64,000 nt of DNA from Anisus vortex (GCA_949126835.1 OX421507.1:12466852-12530851); one strand, 5' to 3'. Shown: positions 30,801-42,667, counted from the first letter of the stretch. The notes: generated by a model from the letters alone, not told the origin. Made by a program: numbers and translations.

Positions 30801-33335
30801 TTGGGTTCTGCCCAAATTTCTAATTTCAGGAGAAATATTTGCAAGAACGCATCAAAGTTGATGGGAAAACTGGAAACTTTGGAAACAATGTGGCACTTGA
30901 GCTTCAGAAAAGTAAAATTTCTCTAACCAGTGAGATTCCTTTTTCTAAAAGGTAAGCTTTATTCTTCCTTTGTGTCTCATGTCTTTCAGGTGTCCCCCTA
31001 GTTCCACATTTAGCAAAACTGGTTTCACTAGTGGGGCCTAAATGAAAAATAACTAACCAACATTCTGTGTTTGCTTTAGTTTACATTTCCACATTATTAT
31101 TGTGTGGTTGGAACTATTGCATAAAAAGGATTTGTTTTTGTAAAGTGTATCGAATTTCCACAGAAAATCAACAATGACAGTAAGACAGTAGTCAGTAGAC
31201 CTATTAGAAAATAGTTTGAAAGTCGCACCCCTAGTTTAATTTTTTTTCTTATATGTTGTCATTGACCTGCGCATAAGTCGCACCCCGACTTCCAGTGGTT
31301 ACACCGCTTTTTAACTTCTAAAAAATGCATACCTTTTAAACATAAAAGTTACCAAATATTCACCCTTTTTTGGAAGCTTTCCTTAAAAATGGTTTCAATA
31401 TAATCAAATAAAGACGGCGCTTCATTTATTTTAAACAACCGATTAACACAGCCATTAGTCATATGAGAAAGTAAGCTAGCCTATCTGTTTCTTCATTTTA
31501 TTTATGTCCCTGTCCTTACTCAAGTTTCCATCCCTATAGTCACAATATAGTAGGCAGACACAAAAACAACGGGTTTTCATACATTTACGATTCTTTCCAT
31601 ACTGTAATTTGTGTTCAATAGGCCTACGAAAAATGCAGCCTTAAGCTTACGCTACATGTCGGCAATACAAAAGCTCAAAAGAAACTGGAGTGGGGGGGGG
31701 GTCTGAAAAACCTAAAATATTTGTCGATTTCATTTATATAAAGATAGTATATTTACAACTACCAAAGTTCTCTTAATGTAAAATGTAGGCCTAGTAATTC
31801 TACATCACTACAGTAACTATACAGGTTATGTAGGAAACTTTATGACAGAGTAGTGATGTTTTTTTTTTTTATCTTTTCAAAAACAGTGTTGGGTGTATAA
31901 ATACTTTTTGTCAAAATTTTTGTTTAAAAAGTGCGACTTGTACGCGAGTATATACAGTATATTAGATTGTTATAAATAATTAGGTTTCAAGAGAGCAGTA
32001 GTAGTCTAAGAGTCTATAGCATTTTGTTAATACGATTATTGATTATATGTAGCAATAGGAGACTAAGGCCTATTAAGAAAAGAAAACGTGGACAGCTTTT
32101 GGTTGCTTTAATGCCAGGGTTTGCTTACGGTTGGATTTAAAGACATAATTAGGACAATGCCGCTTAATATGACTTATGATACCGTAGCCTACACACAATT
32201 TGAACAAAAATCTGTTTTAATTCTTGTACAAATTAACATTGACATGCTAGATAAAAGCAGAAAAATGGAACCAATGAAAAAAAAATTGGCTTAAAAATGT
32301 TAGCAAATGCTTTTTTTCTTGTGCTGCCATTTTGGTTGTATATATTTCAATGTGAGTATAGATAGGGCTTACATAAATCAAAATATAGATTTTGTTCTAT
32401 TTCTATCTTTGATTTGTTTGATTTTTATTAAAAGCTTTTAAAGACTCAATACTTGCTTAATTGTTGTGTGTTTTTTTTTCATTTTTCTAATTCTCTGGTT
32501 CTTACTAGGACTTAAAGCGCTTTCTGGACCATTATTCTATTTGTTTTATTTTTATAAAAAAAAGGCTATAAATATTTGGAAAATAAAGTATTGCTACACA
32601 GGGGCGAAGCCAGAAATTTTTTCCAGGGGGGGGCTGAACTTTCGCGTGACAAATATTTACCAAATACCAGGGGGGGCTAAACTTTCGCGTAACAAAGATT
32701 TACCAAATTTTTAGCGAGTGCATATTTTAAAATAATCAGTTGAAAAAAATATTTTTTTTAAATTCCAGGGGGGGCTTAGCCTTCCTCAGCCCCCCCTGTG
32801 GCTTCGCCCCTGTTGCTACATTAAATTATTTTTCAGTCAGAAATTTTTTTAAGTCTGAAATTTAATTTTCTGAAAAGAGTAAGAACCCTGAGTAACACAG
32901 ACACACCTCCATCTCTTTAAATTTCTAAATGCATCCATTGGTTTCACACATTGAGAAATGTGTAGGTTACTGGTATATAGCTCCATCATAAACCGATATA
33001 TATTATATCTATTAACTGGACCACAGGGAGGCCAAATTAACATTGTAAAAATGTATAATCCTCTATCCTACCATCTATAAATCACATATATTGGATATGT
33101 TTATATTTATAGTATTCAATTGGAAATAATGGTTAAATTTAAATAATGATTTTACTTAAAACAAATATTTTTTGTTATTTTTTTCGTCTGTAGGTATCTT
33201 AAGTATCTGACAAAGAAATACTTGAAGAAAAACAATTTGAGAGATTGGTTGCGCGTGGTAGCAACAAACAGGGAGTCCTTTGAATTGCGCTACTTCCAGA
33301 TTAATCAAGATGAAGATGAGGAAGAAGAGGATTAA
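27860..33335 (+). CDS. RPL22: Ribosomal protein eL22 (60S subunit), four coding exons, 132 aa
   Basis: Spliced CDS 27860-27868, 29775-29900, 30830-30951, 33194-33335 (399 nt), all GT-AG with agreeing phases. The protein keeps the eL22 signature: a Lys-rich N-terminus (GKGGKKKK), the [20 protein letters not shown] block, FLQERIKV-like [53 protein letters not shown] and an acidic tail. Length matches animal eL22 (about 128-132). It is a structural protein of the large ribosomal subunit that binds rRNA near the exit-tunnel side. The gene diverges from the zinc-finger gene. No frameshift or missing conserved block; clearly functional. Confidence 0.97.
27869..29774. other. RPL22: RPL22 intron 1
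   Basis: 1.9 kb. Two patches (about 28035-28150 and 28345-28435) are crowded with palindromic words built from CTAGATCTAGA, near-simple-sequence DNA. No snoRNA with convincing boxes was found. Confidence 0.8.
29775..29900 (+). CDS. RPL22: RPL22 coding exon 2
   Basis: 42 codons, from [19 protein letters not shown] to DGIMDAANF. Acceptor AAAATAG, donor TTT then GTAATT. Phase 0 at both ends. Confidence 0.95.
29969..30199 (-). repeat. tRNA-derived SINE, antisense in RPL22 intron 2
   Basis: Read on the minus strand it starts GGGGCACGAGGCAGAGTGG, has a B-box-like GGGCTCAAATTC, then GAAGGCTAGGATTAGG, and ends near CACCGGCCCTATG. The block order matches the SINE at 785-1000. Ends are approximate. 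Confidence 0.55.
30830..30951 (+). CDS. RPL22: RPL22 coding exon 3
   Basis: 122 nt, from [15 protein letters not shown] to IPFSK plus two bases of Arg. Acceptor TAATTTCAG, donor AAAG then GTAAGC. Confidence 0.95.
31221..31961. repeat. Possible decayed MITE with inverted AAGTCGCACC ends in RPL22 intron 3
   Basis: GTCGCACCCC occurs at 31222-31231 and again in GCGCATAAGTCGCACCCC near 31270. The inverse GTGCGACTTGTACGCGAGTA occurs at 31931-31950. This arrangement suggests terminal or subterminal inverted repeats of an old DNA element of about 0.7 kb, but no target duplication is clear. Confidence 0.35.
32599..32812. mobile_element. hAT-type MITE (214 bp) in RPL22 intron 3
   Basis: Begins CAGGGGCGAAGCCAGAAA and ends TGTGGCTTCGCCCCTG, an inverted pair. 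It is flanked by a perfect 8-bp duplication TTGCTACA (32591-32598 and 32813-32820). The interior contains a duplicated block (GGGGGCTGAACTTTCGCGTGA and GGGGGGCTAAACTTTCGCGTAA). Relics of the same end appear at about 43985-44041 (GGTTCGCCCCTG) and 59767-59795 (GTGGCTTCGCCCCTG). Non-coding. Confidence 0.9.
33194..33335 (+). CDS. RPL22: RPL22 coding exon 4 with stop
   Basis: 142 nt completing Arg, then [18 protein letters not shown] to the acidic DEDEEEED end and TAA at 33333-33335. Acceptor TCTGTAG. Confidence 0.95.
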
Positions 33336-33491
33336 TGTGAATAGTAAATTAAACTTTGAGTAAAGTCAGAAATATACTTTACTTGTTGGTCTTTTTTTTA
33401 TATTAACTGTTTTCTTTTAGGCAGTTTTACTGATACTTAAATTAAGTTAAATGCATTAACATACTTAAAGTGGTTGGTGTCCCAAATATAC

Positions 33492-33497
33492 AATAAA
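33492..33497 (+). terminator. RPL22: RPL22 polyadenylation signal AATAAA
   Basis: First AATAAA after the stop codon, 157 nt downstream. A GT-rich stretch (GTGCTTTTGTGC) follows about 25 nt later, as expected for a cleavage site between them. Confidence 0.65.
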
Positions 33498-33529
33498 TTT
33501 AATATATTACCTGCTATTCAGTGCTTTTG

Positions 33530-35070
33530 TGCTACGGTAACATAAAATAATACTTTGTATTGGTAAAAAAATTGTAAGAATTTTGGTATCAGTTGTCAAT
33601 TATAAAATATTTTGTATCATTTTTTTTAAAGGTTTGTAAACTACAGGGGTATTTACAAGTGAAGGAGCAAAAATTTAATCTCATTAAATATAGTTGTTGA
33701 TAAATAAATCCTGATATAAAAACATATTTAATTTTAATATTCTCTAAGAATTTTCAATGGTATGAAATTTAAATGTTTGTTTAATCACCACACTAAAACT
33801 AGATTCAATTGTTGTAATGAACTGTTCAGTAGCTGTTAAACATTGTTAAGTGTGCCAGTCTTGTATAACTTGTCATTAAGAGATTTCTAGGAGCCATTAG
33901 TCTGACCAGGCAGAGAGGTTCAGGTTGCAGGTCTGAGTATGAAACACAACATGGGCTTAATATTTTCTGGAGCTGTGCCACAAAGGTACATTGACTAGTT
34001 TCCTCAAATTCTTCCCCCCCCCCCCCCCTATTTTTGTTTAAATTGTATTACTTGAAGCATACTTGGAACTAAAAAAACTGTAATTTCACAATTTCCATCT
34101 TTCTTCTAATTCTATTGAAAAATATAATGGACAGCAAGCTGTATAGATCTCATTAACTTAAAATTATTCTCCAGAATCTATCTTAAAAGCACAGGCACTA
34201 ACAGTGCACAGCTTGTCAAAAAGATAAGCAGCATGTTCAAGAACAGTAATTAAAAAGTAAAATGTAATCGATTGGTCATAAATAAATACTATTACAATAA
34301 AAAATTCTTAAACATCCAGATATACTTGTGTGCATGTAATCTCTAAAATTATAATTTATCAATTGTATTTGTATTGAGAATTTTAATCTCGAATAAAGAA
34401 AAACAAAATTCTATCTGAATTAAAACCCCAAGTCTCTGCACTTGCCATAAGGCGATAAATGTAAAACAATGAAAATTACTGCCCTTGACTCGTGCCATAG
34501 GGGGATGACAGTTAGGGAGACAGTGGAAACAAAGTAAATACGAAGACTGGCTTTTAGATTTTTATACTTAGTTTTATTTTTATGATAGCATGATCAATAG
34601 AATCTTGTTTTAATAACGGTCTACAATTACTTTTTATATTGCACTACAAATTACAATACTTTAAATAAATTAAATAATGAACTACCTTGTCTTAAATAGT
34701 AATTTAATAATGTTGTCAAAAGTCTTTCTACTAGTATACTAGACTACTAGTGCGTATTCTTATCAAATGATGTTTCTACCTTTATCAATAAGAAAAGAAT
34801 CAATTTTCAATACATATAAATATAATTTGTATCTTACGACTGAGAAGTTTTTAATGCATGTTTATCGATCAATATAGGATGATAAAAATAGGATTAAACA
34901 AATATTTCAAACTGTCTTAGAAATAATAAAAACAACAAAAGTCACGAGTTTTTTGTTTATAAAAAAAAAAGCACAGGTATTATTTCAAAATTATAATACT
35001 TACCAATACGGGTTTTATTTTAATTATATTATCTGTATAGTTATAGTAGTAAAGTGAAATAAAAATATAT
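33530..35070. other. Intergenic AT-rich DNA, no gene seen
   Basis: Contains a run of C at 34014-34028 and scattered poly(A/T). No exon, RNA gene or clear mobile element end is visible. Confidence 0.5.
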
Positions 35071-35079
35071 ATATGTGTG

Positions 35080-35410
35080 TGCTACTTCGGTTCAATATTG
35101 TGATTCTGTGAAGACCAGCGGTTACATTACATATGGTTATATCCCTTTGACTTGCGTTCATTAATGCGTTTGGTGTAGGGGGGGGGGGGGGAATAGAATT
35201 GTTCATAAGGCCAGTTTCTAAATTATCAATAATATCAATACTTTATCTTACTTGGTATTACAAGTGTAGCTTTGGGACTTCAAATATCGCCATCTCCCTA
35301 CCATAACAATCTAATCTTAATACATGATGAAATATAGTAGTATATAGTAGTTTTTTTTTTCTTAAATAAACCGTTGTTTAGTCTTAATAAAGAGGGTTGT
35401 TGTTAGGTAC
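35080..35410 (+). repeat. Direct duplicate, copy 1
   Basis: Shares TTCGGTTCAATATTGTGATTC, GACCAGCGGTTACAT, TTGACTT-CGTTCAT, GTGTAGCTTTGGG, AATCTTAA and AAACCGTT in the same order with 39295-39575, same orientation, 4.2 kb apart. A G run (35178-35191) is inserted here. The strong splice donor of copy 2 is absent here (CATAAG followed by GCCAGT). Origin unknown; too divergent and short to call LTRs. Confidence 0.75.
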
Positions 35411-35425
35411 GCCGAAATAGGTTAA

Positions 35426-36373
35426 AAACTAAATTTAAAGTAAATTAAAGTAGCGCCGTTTTCACTTCTAATACACAACACATTCACTTTATTAAAGTAG
35501 CGGGAATAGCATTAGGCTACTTTATTTTGGCAGGGTATATGATGGGATATTATTAGCGTACCAGAACACATACGTATTGTATTATATAATATAATATATG
35601 CTGCCAGTGGCAGTGCCACTTACAACGAGGAATTACGAGAAAGAATTCTTCTAGTTTCTAGTGTTCGGGCTCTTCCGACGACCTTCTGTGCATGGAGGGA
35701 GGCAATCAGTGCAAGGTGGGGAGAAAAAAAAAGGGGACGGGGAAGCAAGCACATTCCGAACCTTGTACCGGTAGTCGGTAGCCTACATTATTTTATTCTA
35801 AACTATTTAATAATTAAAAGTGTATCTAATTTAACTAATTATCTTTAGCTGAAACTAAATATTAAAAATTAAACTAATTGAATATTTACAAATAATGGAC
35901 CTAAGACCTATTTCAATTTTTTTTAAATAAATATTGAACCCAGCAAATGTGTAAGCTAGACTAGTTCTCAAGAGTTTTGTAAGACGGCTTCATATATACA
36001 ATTTACAATATTACAATGACGCGACATGTTCTAAAATATTTTATTTTCTTTAGAAAATGTAATTGATTTTTTAACTAAAGACCTATTAATATTTAACTAC
36101 AGCTAACTATATTACAAAACCTTTAACTCTCTAGCTATTATAGGCCTACATTTTATTTTTATTTTTTTTGTGTGTGGTGGAAAAACTCGACGAAAACCGC
36201 GGACTACAAAAAAAAATGTATTAAAGTTAAAGTGTATTAAATTAAACGGCAATTGTGGTTGGTAACACAATCTCTTTCTATAGCGTGGCCAAACATAAAA
36301 TAACCGGATGGCCAAAACATAATCATAAAGTAACCGGATGCTACACTATTTATAGGTCTAGAGTAGTCTAGAC
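35426..36373. other. Intergenic DNA, no gene seen
   Basis: AT-rich except for a GC-richer patch near 35600-35780 that contains the short inverted pair CTGCCAGTGGCAGTG. Nothing coding is recognised. Confidence 0.45.
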
Positions 36374-37814
36374 CAGGGGTCGGCAACCTAAGGAGCCAGT
36401 ATCAAACTTGGCACGCAGAGAGAATTTCAATGGCACGCGAGATCTCCAAGAGATGTTTTTTTTTATTGAAACAACATTCTGAATGAGGAAAACTGAATGT
36501 TTGAAGCCGATGTTTCTGAATGACATAGCGGCACATTTCAGTGAATTGAATTAACATTTACAAGGACCACCGGAATGGATTTGCATTGAAGCTGGGCATA
36601 TCTTGCCATAAAATCAATTTAAAACATTTAACTGAATGTACACCCCTATATTAAGGCATATATTTAGATAGATAGTTAGGGCCTTTTCAGAAATACACCG
36701 AAGCACTCAGTTCGGAGTTTTCTAACTAAATGCAAGATTTTGAAATTGATGGACTCATTTTTTCAGATTTTATCGCAAATGAAAGCTGTTTTAAGCATAC
36801 AAAGAGGTCACTTACAATTGACCACTCATTATTTGATTTTGATACAAACTGATGACATTTAAAAGAGTTTTTATTCTCATCTTCTTTAATTAAACATAAA
36901 TATAAGTAATTCTAAAAGAAATTTATTTGTATTATTATATTAATAAATATAAGAGACTTATGTTATATCACTCACTATATTATAAAAGTTTATTAGCAAC
37001 TATTTAACGTAAATTATTTAAATCCTCTTATAATTAAATCATGTAATGAATACCATGATATTGGATTTCTTATAAAGAAATAATAATTAGTCAGTAATAT
37101 TTGTTATATTACAAAACATAACTTGTTTGGCATCACAATTAAATCAAAATATATATGTGAACAAGTTTTTTAATTAAAGGGGGGTAATTAACCCGTTTTT
37201 GTTTTGCGCTAATATTTCTAATGAATATGTGTCTTTTTTTATAAAAAAAACAAAATAAATGACTTACAATTTATAGCTCTAATATTATCAAACAGTAAAA
37301 AAAATATTTGAAAATTATGTAAACATTATATGACTCAGGAATTTATATGTATATTTAAAAACATTACATTAACTACTCAGTTTGTATGATCACTAGGCAT
37401 CTATTCCATTAAATATTTAATCTGCTGGATCTCTTACATTTATCCAAATCAGATTTAAGGATATCTCTTGAGACCAAATATAGGCATATTTAATATTAGC
37501 AGGTGTTAGATCCTAATCTTGGCTAACAAATGATAATGATTCGACAATAATTACCATGTGAAAGTTTAGTAATAAATTATTGTATTTGATATAAATGAAA
37601 ATAATAGGATGATAATCACAATCACGTTAATTTTGTATTAAATATAATCTCCTTTGTTTTTGGCCTTAGTCTTGCTAGGGAGTTAAATTAATTGTCCCAT
37701 AAAAATAATTGTTAAAATGTAAAATAGAGCATGTTGACTTTTAGGCTGTTGGCACGCTGAATGATTTAGAAATCCTAGTTTGGCACACTGTTAGCTAAAG
37801 GTTGCCGACCCCTG
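36374..37814. mobile_element. hAT element (1441 bp), perfect TIR and 8-bp target duplication
   Basis: Starts CAGGGGTCGGCAACCT and ends with its perfect inverse AGGTTGCCGACCCCTG. Flanked on both sides by GTCTAGAC (36366-36373 and 37815-37822). Near the left end, plus-strand sequence about 36470-36640 is a decayed match to the transposase-like segment in the 53457 element. Its right end (GGCACGCTGAATGATTTAGAAATC) is shared with the small copies at 40738 and 44814. It is non-autonomous. The perfect duplication suggests a fairly recent insertion. Confidence 0.93.
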
Positions 37815-37900
37815 GTCTAGACTGTGGATTAAAAACAGTGGTTGTCAACAAATTACTTATTTTGGGCCTATATAGCAATATTCATTAAAAATTGGTCTTC

Positions 37901-38201
37901 AAATTACTCTTACATTTAGTTTACTATTTAAATTACTCTTACATTTAGTTTACTATTTAAATTACTCTTACATTTAGTTTACTATTTAAATTACTCTTAC
38001 ATTTAGTTTACTATTTAAATTACTCTTACATTTAGTTTACTATTTAAATTACTCTTACATTTAGTTTACTATTTAAATTACTCTTACATTTAGTTTACTA
38101 TTTAAATTACTCTTACATTTAGTTTACTATTTAAATTACTCTTACATTTAGTTTACTATTTAAATTACTCTTACATTTAGTCATTTAGTTTACTATTTAA
38201 A
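37901..38201. repeat. 29-bp minisatellite, about ten copies
   Basis: Unit begins AAATTACTCTTACATTTAG and continues TTTACTATTT. Copies are nearly identical; the last has an 8-bp internal duplication (CATTTAGT). It lies just right of the hAT element at 36374-37814. Non-coding. Confidence 0.95.
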
Positions 38202-38624
38202 TAGATCGAATAAGTGTAATTTTTAGTTTTGCTTAAAAAATTCCTATACTGTCCGCTTGTTTAATTATTGTGTTCGGAAGTTCATTCCACCACAGAGGTA
38301 CCACGACACTATAGGAGCGAGCTGCAAATGTTTTTCTTTTTACGCTTGGTATCTTGAGTCTGAACAGTTGTCTTTATACCTTTACATTTGTTCTTTAAAA
38401 GTTAATTACATAACTACAGTAGCTGCCTAATTACAAAGTAGCCTACATCATTTAACTGTAAAGTTAGATCCATCTTACTAGTAGTTTTTGACTCCTCCTC
38501 TCCCCATTCCCTTTCCCAACCAAAGTCTAGCTATACGTATCTACATTTAGTCCAACATAATATTATATAAAGCTCCAGCATCCATTTTTCATCCTCTGTT
38601 GGTAAATGACCTTCCTAACTGCGG

Positions 38625-38796
38625 CACGAGAAGGCCACACCGCGCGGAGTCTTCTGTTCGCATCATAACCCGAGCACGCCGTCGGAGAGAGGCGGGAACA
38701 TCATCGGAGGAATAGGAAAGAGAAGAAGAAAAAAATAACTAGGCCTCGGAAAGGGATGAGTCATGCTTTATAAACGCAAAGAACAATCGCGAGTGT
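38625..38796 (+). promoter_or_regulatory. Candidate AP-1/TATA promoter
   Basis: A CpG-rich, GC-richer patch (38630-38700) precedes ATGAGTCAT at 38756-38764, a perfect palindromic AP-1/bZIP site. TTTATAAA follows at 38767-38774, three bases later. With a TATA box there, transcription would start near 38797 on the plus strand. A leader exon with a strong donor follows. No coding sequence follows inside the window, so the gene, if real, would have its coding exons beyond 64 kb or be non-coding. Confidence 0.4.
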
Positions 38797-39386
38797 GTGA
38801 TCGTCTGCTGGATTCGTCTGAGTGTGAGGGTAGTGTGTGTGTGTGTTTCTGCACACGTGTGTTACCATCCTGAATCATAAACATCACCCAGATGCAAACG
38901 ATGTAGTTTTTAAAAAATAAACAAAATAAGAGAGAGAGAAAGAAGAGAGGGGAGGGGAAATAACTATTGCACTGAAATTTGGAGATTCACTAATTCATCT
39001 TGTATATTGTAGGAGAATTTATTTAATTTGTTATTTCGTTTTTTTACTAGTCCGTGAGTTTCCATTCGTTCTTTTAGTACGACTGTTTGAACCACTCAGT
39101 GAGTGAGTAGAACGTTAGATCGCGGGAAATGACGCCAGATCTAGAGTGAAGGGGAGCAGACTATTACCGTGCATTCATTATTATATATTATATTTTTTTT
39201 TTGCCTGGCTCGTTAGACTGGATTGGACCATTCAAGGCCTAACAACACACACACACGTGCACAGTTAGATGTGTTACAGTGTGTTGTTGTGTGTTATTTC
39301 GGTTCAATATTGTGATTCTTTGGAGACCAGCGGTTACATCCCCTTGACTTACGTTCATCAAGGGGTGGGGGACAAAGGTTGATAAG
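38797..39386 (+). ncRNA. Candidate untranslated first exon ending at a strong splice donor
   Basis: Follows the AP-1/TATA cluster and ends GATAAG before GTAAGTTC (39387-39394), a near-consensus 5' splice site. It has no long frame and contains GT/CA and GA microsatellite stretches. Its 3' part (from about 39295) is the second copy of the duplicate at 35080-35410. The assignment rests only on promoter and donor motifs. Confidence 0.3.
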
Positions 39387-39575
39387 GTAAGTTCATGTGT
39401 CAATATTTAATACTTTTAAATTACAAACTTGGTAGGCTGTAGGTGTAGCTTTGGGCACCTCAACCCCACACCACCACGACCACGACAAACTAATCTTAAC
39501 ACACGATAAAATATCGTTGTTGTTTTTAAATGAACCGTTTTCTTAAAAGGGTTGTTTGTGATGTCGAAACGGTAT
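39295..39575 (+). repeat. Direct duplicate, copy 2
   Basis: Counterpart of 35080-35410 (see that entry). Here the first ~90 bp end in the splice donor AAG-GTAAGT at 39384-39392, and the similarity continues past the donor, so the duplication covers putative exon and intron sequence. Confidence 0.75.
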
Positions 39576-39689
39576 TATAAAACAAAGCAATCGACATAGT
39601 CGCTTGACTATAAGACTACAATAAACATTTTCTTTATATTAAAAGTAACATTAGCTTTAATTACAGGTTTTATCCGTTTTTGTTTTATG

Positions 39690-39965
39690 GGGCTAGTCTT
39701 GACGTTCATCAGTTTTCCCGGCCACGGCATACTATGGGATATTGTGACCAGCACAATATGAGTGATGACCCCCCCCCCCCCGACCCCTCCATCCGAAACT
39801 AATGCCAGGTACGCACCACAGGACCCCCCCCCCCCTCTTACCGACCCAGAAAAAAAAAAGAATGCAGACCTACGTCTTTTGATAGGGCTACCTGAATTCG
39901 AACTCAATTCTTTGGTCTGCATACTGGGTGCACTTTTGTGAGACCACATTGCCCAATGGCATTTT
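39690..39965 (-). repeat. SINE-like fragment with B-box-like sequence
   Basis: On the minus strand, TTGAGTTCGAATTCAGG near 39890-39906 fits a pol III B box, following GGTCTCACAAAAGTGCACCC. A CACAATATCCCATAGTATG-like body and two C runs (39770-39781 and 39825-39834) lie to its left. The A box is weak, so this is a tentative call. Confidence 0.3.
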
Positions 39966-40737
39966 CAATATGGAAGAAAATAAAATAATGGTTGTACTAT
40001 GACGCTATAAAAGCGACGTAGTTTTTTCTCTTTCTCTAAACATCACCTATTTACAGGTAGACTTACCTATAACAAAATTACGACACGCTAGTTCAAAACC
40101 ACAACATGTGTGTAATGTGTAAAGAGAGGGTGAGATGGGGGGGGGAGTGAGAAGGAGACTGGTGATGTCATTCATTGATATAATTCATATAATCTAAACA
40201 CGTATGCAAGATAAGCGTTTAAAAACTATACAGGGCAATCGTAGTGTATGTAGTATTTTGTAATATCTATATTTATTTTAATATTATAATTGATATCACT
40301 TGAATTGGTAATTTGTTCCAAAAGCTTTGCCACGCTCAAGTAAATATTTAGATGTAATGAACAACAACCTTCAATTAAAGCATTTTAGCTTTACATTTTT
40401 AAAGCAATGTTACTGGTTTAAACTTAGTGTGTTTGTAGGCCTATGTTATAACGGTGATCCGCGAAAAAATACATGAAAAACTTGTAAGCTATATTAATAC
40501 TTGTCTGGGTTCTTCCTCTTACGTTTATGTACGTGTATACGCTTATACTTAGATGTTGTTTTTTGTCTATGTTCTCTTTGTACTGCTCACACTTTACTTA
40601 CTGACTCACGCCAGGAAGTATGTCGTCTACGAGAGCACATTTGTTTTGACTGTTTAGACACGACGCACGGGGGCAGACACTTCGGCCACTGACTCACGCC
40701 GCCGGTAACATGGCTTCTCCAACACATTTGTATAGAG

Positions 40738-40940
40738 CAGGCGGTCGGCAACCTATGGAACGCGTCTTAGACTTGGCACGTAGAGCCATTTCCAATGGCA
40801 GGCGGTAGACCCTCTAAAAAGTTAATTCAAGTCTATAAGAAATTGATTGCCAGGTCAGGATAAAGTTTAGCCTTCTGGAACACTAAATGACTCAGAAATC
40901 GTACTTTGGCACAATACAATAAAAAGGTTGCCGATCCCTG
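40738..40940. mobile_element. hAT MITE (203 bp), perfect 8-bp target duplication
   Basis: Starts CAGGCGGTCGGCAACCT and ends AAGGTTGCCGATCCCTG, flanked by GTATAGAG (40730-40737 and 40941-40948). Interior words CTTGGCACGTAGAG and AACACTAAATGACTCAGAAATC match the ends of the 1441-bp element at 36374, so it is an internally deleted derivative. Confidence 0.9.
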
Positions 40941-41159
40941 GTATAGAGTTTATACTTTGTGCCTCCCACAAATAATTCTACCGCCTTTTACTCGCGTAGA
41001 TCTATAAGTAAAATGAACAGTGCAGATTTGAATGTCCACACACAAACTAGTGTCGTATAGTCTTGATGACTGTAGCTGGGATCAGGTCTACATAATCACA
41101 AAATGTTTACTTTTAGTTGATGATAATTATATGACCTAGATTTTGAAATTATCTGCTTC

Positions 41160-41160
<1 letters not shown>

Positions 41161-41200
<40 letters not shown>
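41161..41200. repeat. (TC)n(TA)n compound microsatellite
   Basis: TCTCTC run directly followed by TATATA run; non-coding. Confidence 0.9.
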
Positions 41201-42128
41201 GACTTTTTTTTTTCCAATCCGGAAATTTTGCTTTTGTGGCCCGAAACCACAGAATAGAAATAGATATTTGTTCTATGTCCGGTACTGAATCGCGCAACCC
41301 GGCATTAGGGAAAAGATGGTTTAAAGTCTAAATTATAGACTCAACACACAACCAGACAGTTCGCAGACTGACTCACGCCGGAACCTATGGTTTCAGCTAC
41401 TCACACACACAGACACACACATAAATATCTAAATGCTAATACAAATTACAAACTACATCATTTATATAGCGCTATTCATAACAAGTAGTCTTCGAATGCG
41501 ATTTATTAGTTGGAAAAACAAAACGACACAATACGGGCAAACTGCCCCCCCCCCTCCATTTTTTTCCTCATCAGCGTCTCCATCCACTCCTCTACATACA
41601 CACAACTCTCCCCCCCCCTCTCCTCCCTAATTCACACCAGCCCTGATTTTAAACGCATTTATTTTTTGTTGTTTTCAAAGGGCTAAGCCTACTATTACGC
41701 AACACAATTTTATTTTAAAGCTGCAAGTGTATCATCCGGGGCACAAATAGGTCACAAGGTGGAACTTAAACACACGCCTGGACCTGGACGCGGGAGTACT
41801 GGAACTCGTCTGCTAACTCCATCCCCCCCTTAACCACCCACCCAACCTTCCTTTTCCCACATCTTCCAGATTTACCCCCCCCCCCCCCCCGTCACCTCTT
41901 CTTTATATCTAATCAGCCATCTTTGATACAAGGATCTAAAATGGGAGATCGTTCTAAAGAACTTTTTGTAGAGAATTTATATTAGTTCTATTTTTCATCT
42001 TCTTATCTTGACTTGGGTTGTTCCGTTTGTTTTTTTCTTTGTGGATTTGCCAAGGACTTGTTTAGTTGGGCATTCGACAATTTTCTTTTCAGGTCGAAGA
42101 ATCGGTTTCCGTAAAACTTTGTTTTGTA
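41201..42128. other. Intergenic DNA with C runs, no gene seen
   Basis: Contains C homopolymers near 41545-41555, 41611-41619 and 41876-41890, and a TATATAGCGCTA word at 41464. No coding exon is recognised. Confidence 0.45.
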
Positions 42129-42667
42129 TAGAGGACGACCGAAATTCGGTTTTGGTTTCGGCGCCGAAAGTAATCAAATGGCCTCGTTCTGCGTAGTTTC
42201 GGTTTCGGTCGAATCCAAAAAGTTAGCTTTCGGTTTGCTTTCGGTTTCGATCGAAACTCATATTGACTTTCGGTCATCCGCCGAATATCTGCATTAGTCA
42301 TGTTTGTTTTGTTTTGTCTAACCTTATAAAATTTATGTCGTAATATTAAAATATACAAATCTTATAAAAAGTTTACATTGCCTTTTAGGTTATAAATGTT
42401 AAAGAGTATTCAATTCTAAATATAATTATTTATAACACATGTATATACATACACATATATAAAACATGTCAATTGTATGGTTTACTTAAATAGTACCCAT
42501 AAACTAGTTTTACACAAAACTGTGCCGTCTTTCTTAATCTTTTGTTTGGCAATTTCGGTTTATCTTTAGGTTTCGGCCGAAGGTTTAGTTAAGATTTCGG
42601 TTTTGGATTCGGTTTCGACCGAAAGTAGATTTATAACTTTCGTTAATTTGCTTTCGGTCGGCCTCTA
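42129..42667. mobile_element. hAT-like MITE (539 bp) packed with TTTCGGTT/GACCGAAA motifs
   Basis: Termini TAGAGGACGACCGAAA and the inverse of TAGAGGCCGACCGAAA, flanked by GTTTTGTA (42121-42128) and GTTCTGTA (42668-42675), 7 of 8 matching. Both ends hold many copies of TTTCGGT or its complement, likely subterminal transposase-binding repeats; the centre (42300-42520) is AT-rich. Small open frames here are by-products of the repeats. Confidence 0.75.

Noticed and set aside
35080..39575. LTR retrotransposon bounded by the direct duplicates
   Set aside because: No gag/pol frame, tRNA primer site, polypurine tract or target duplication; similarity is internal and too low.
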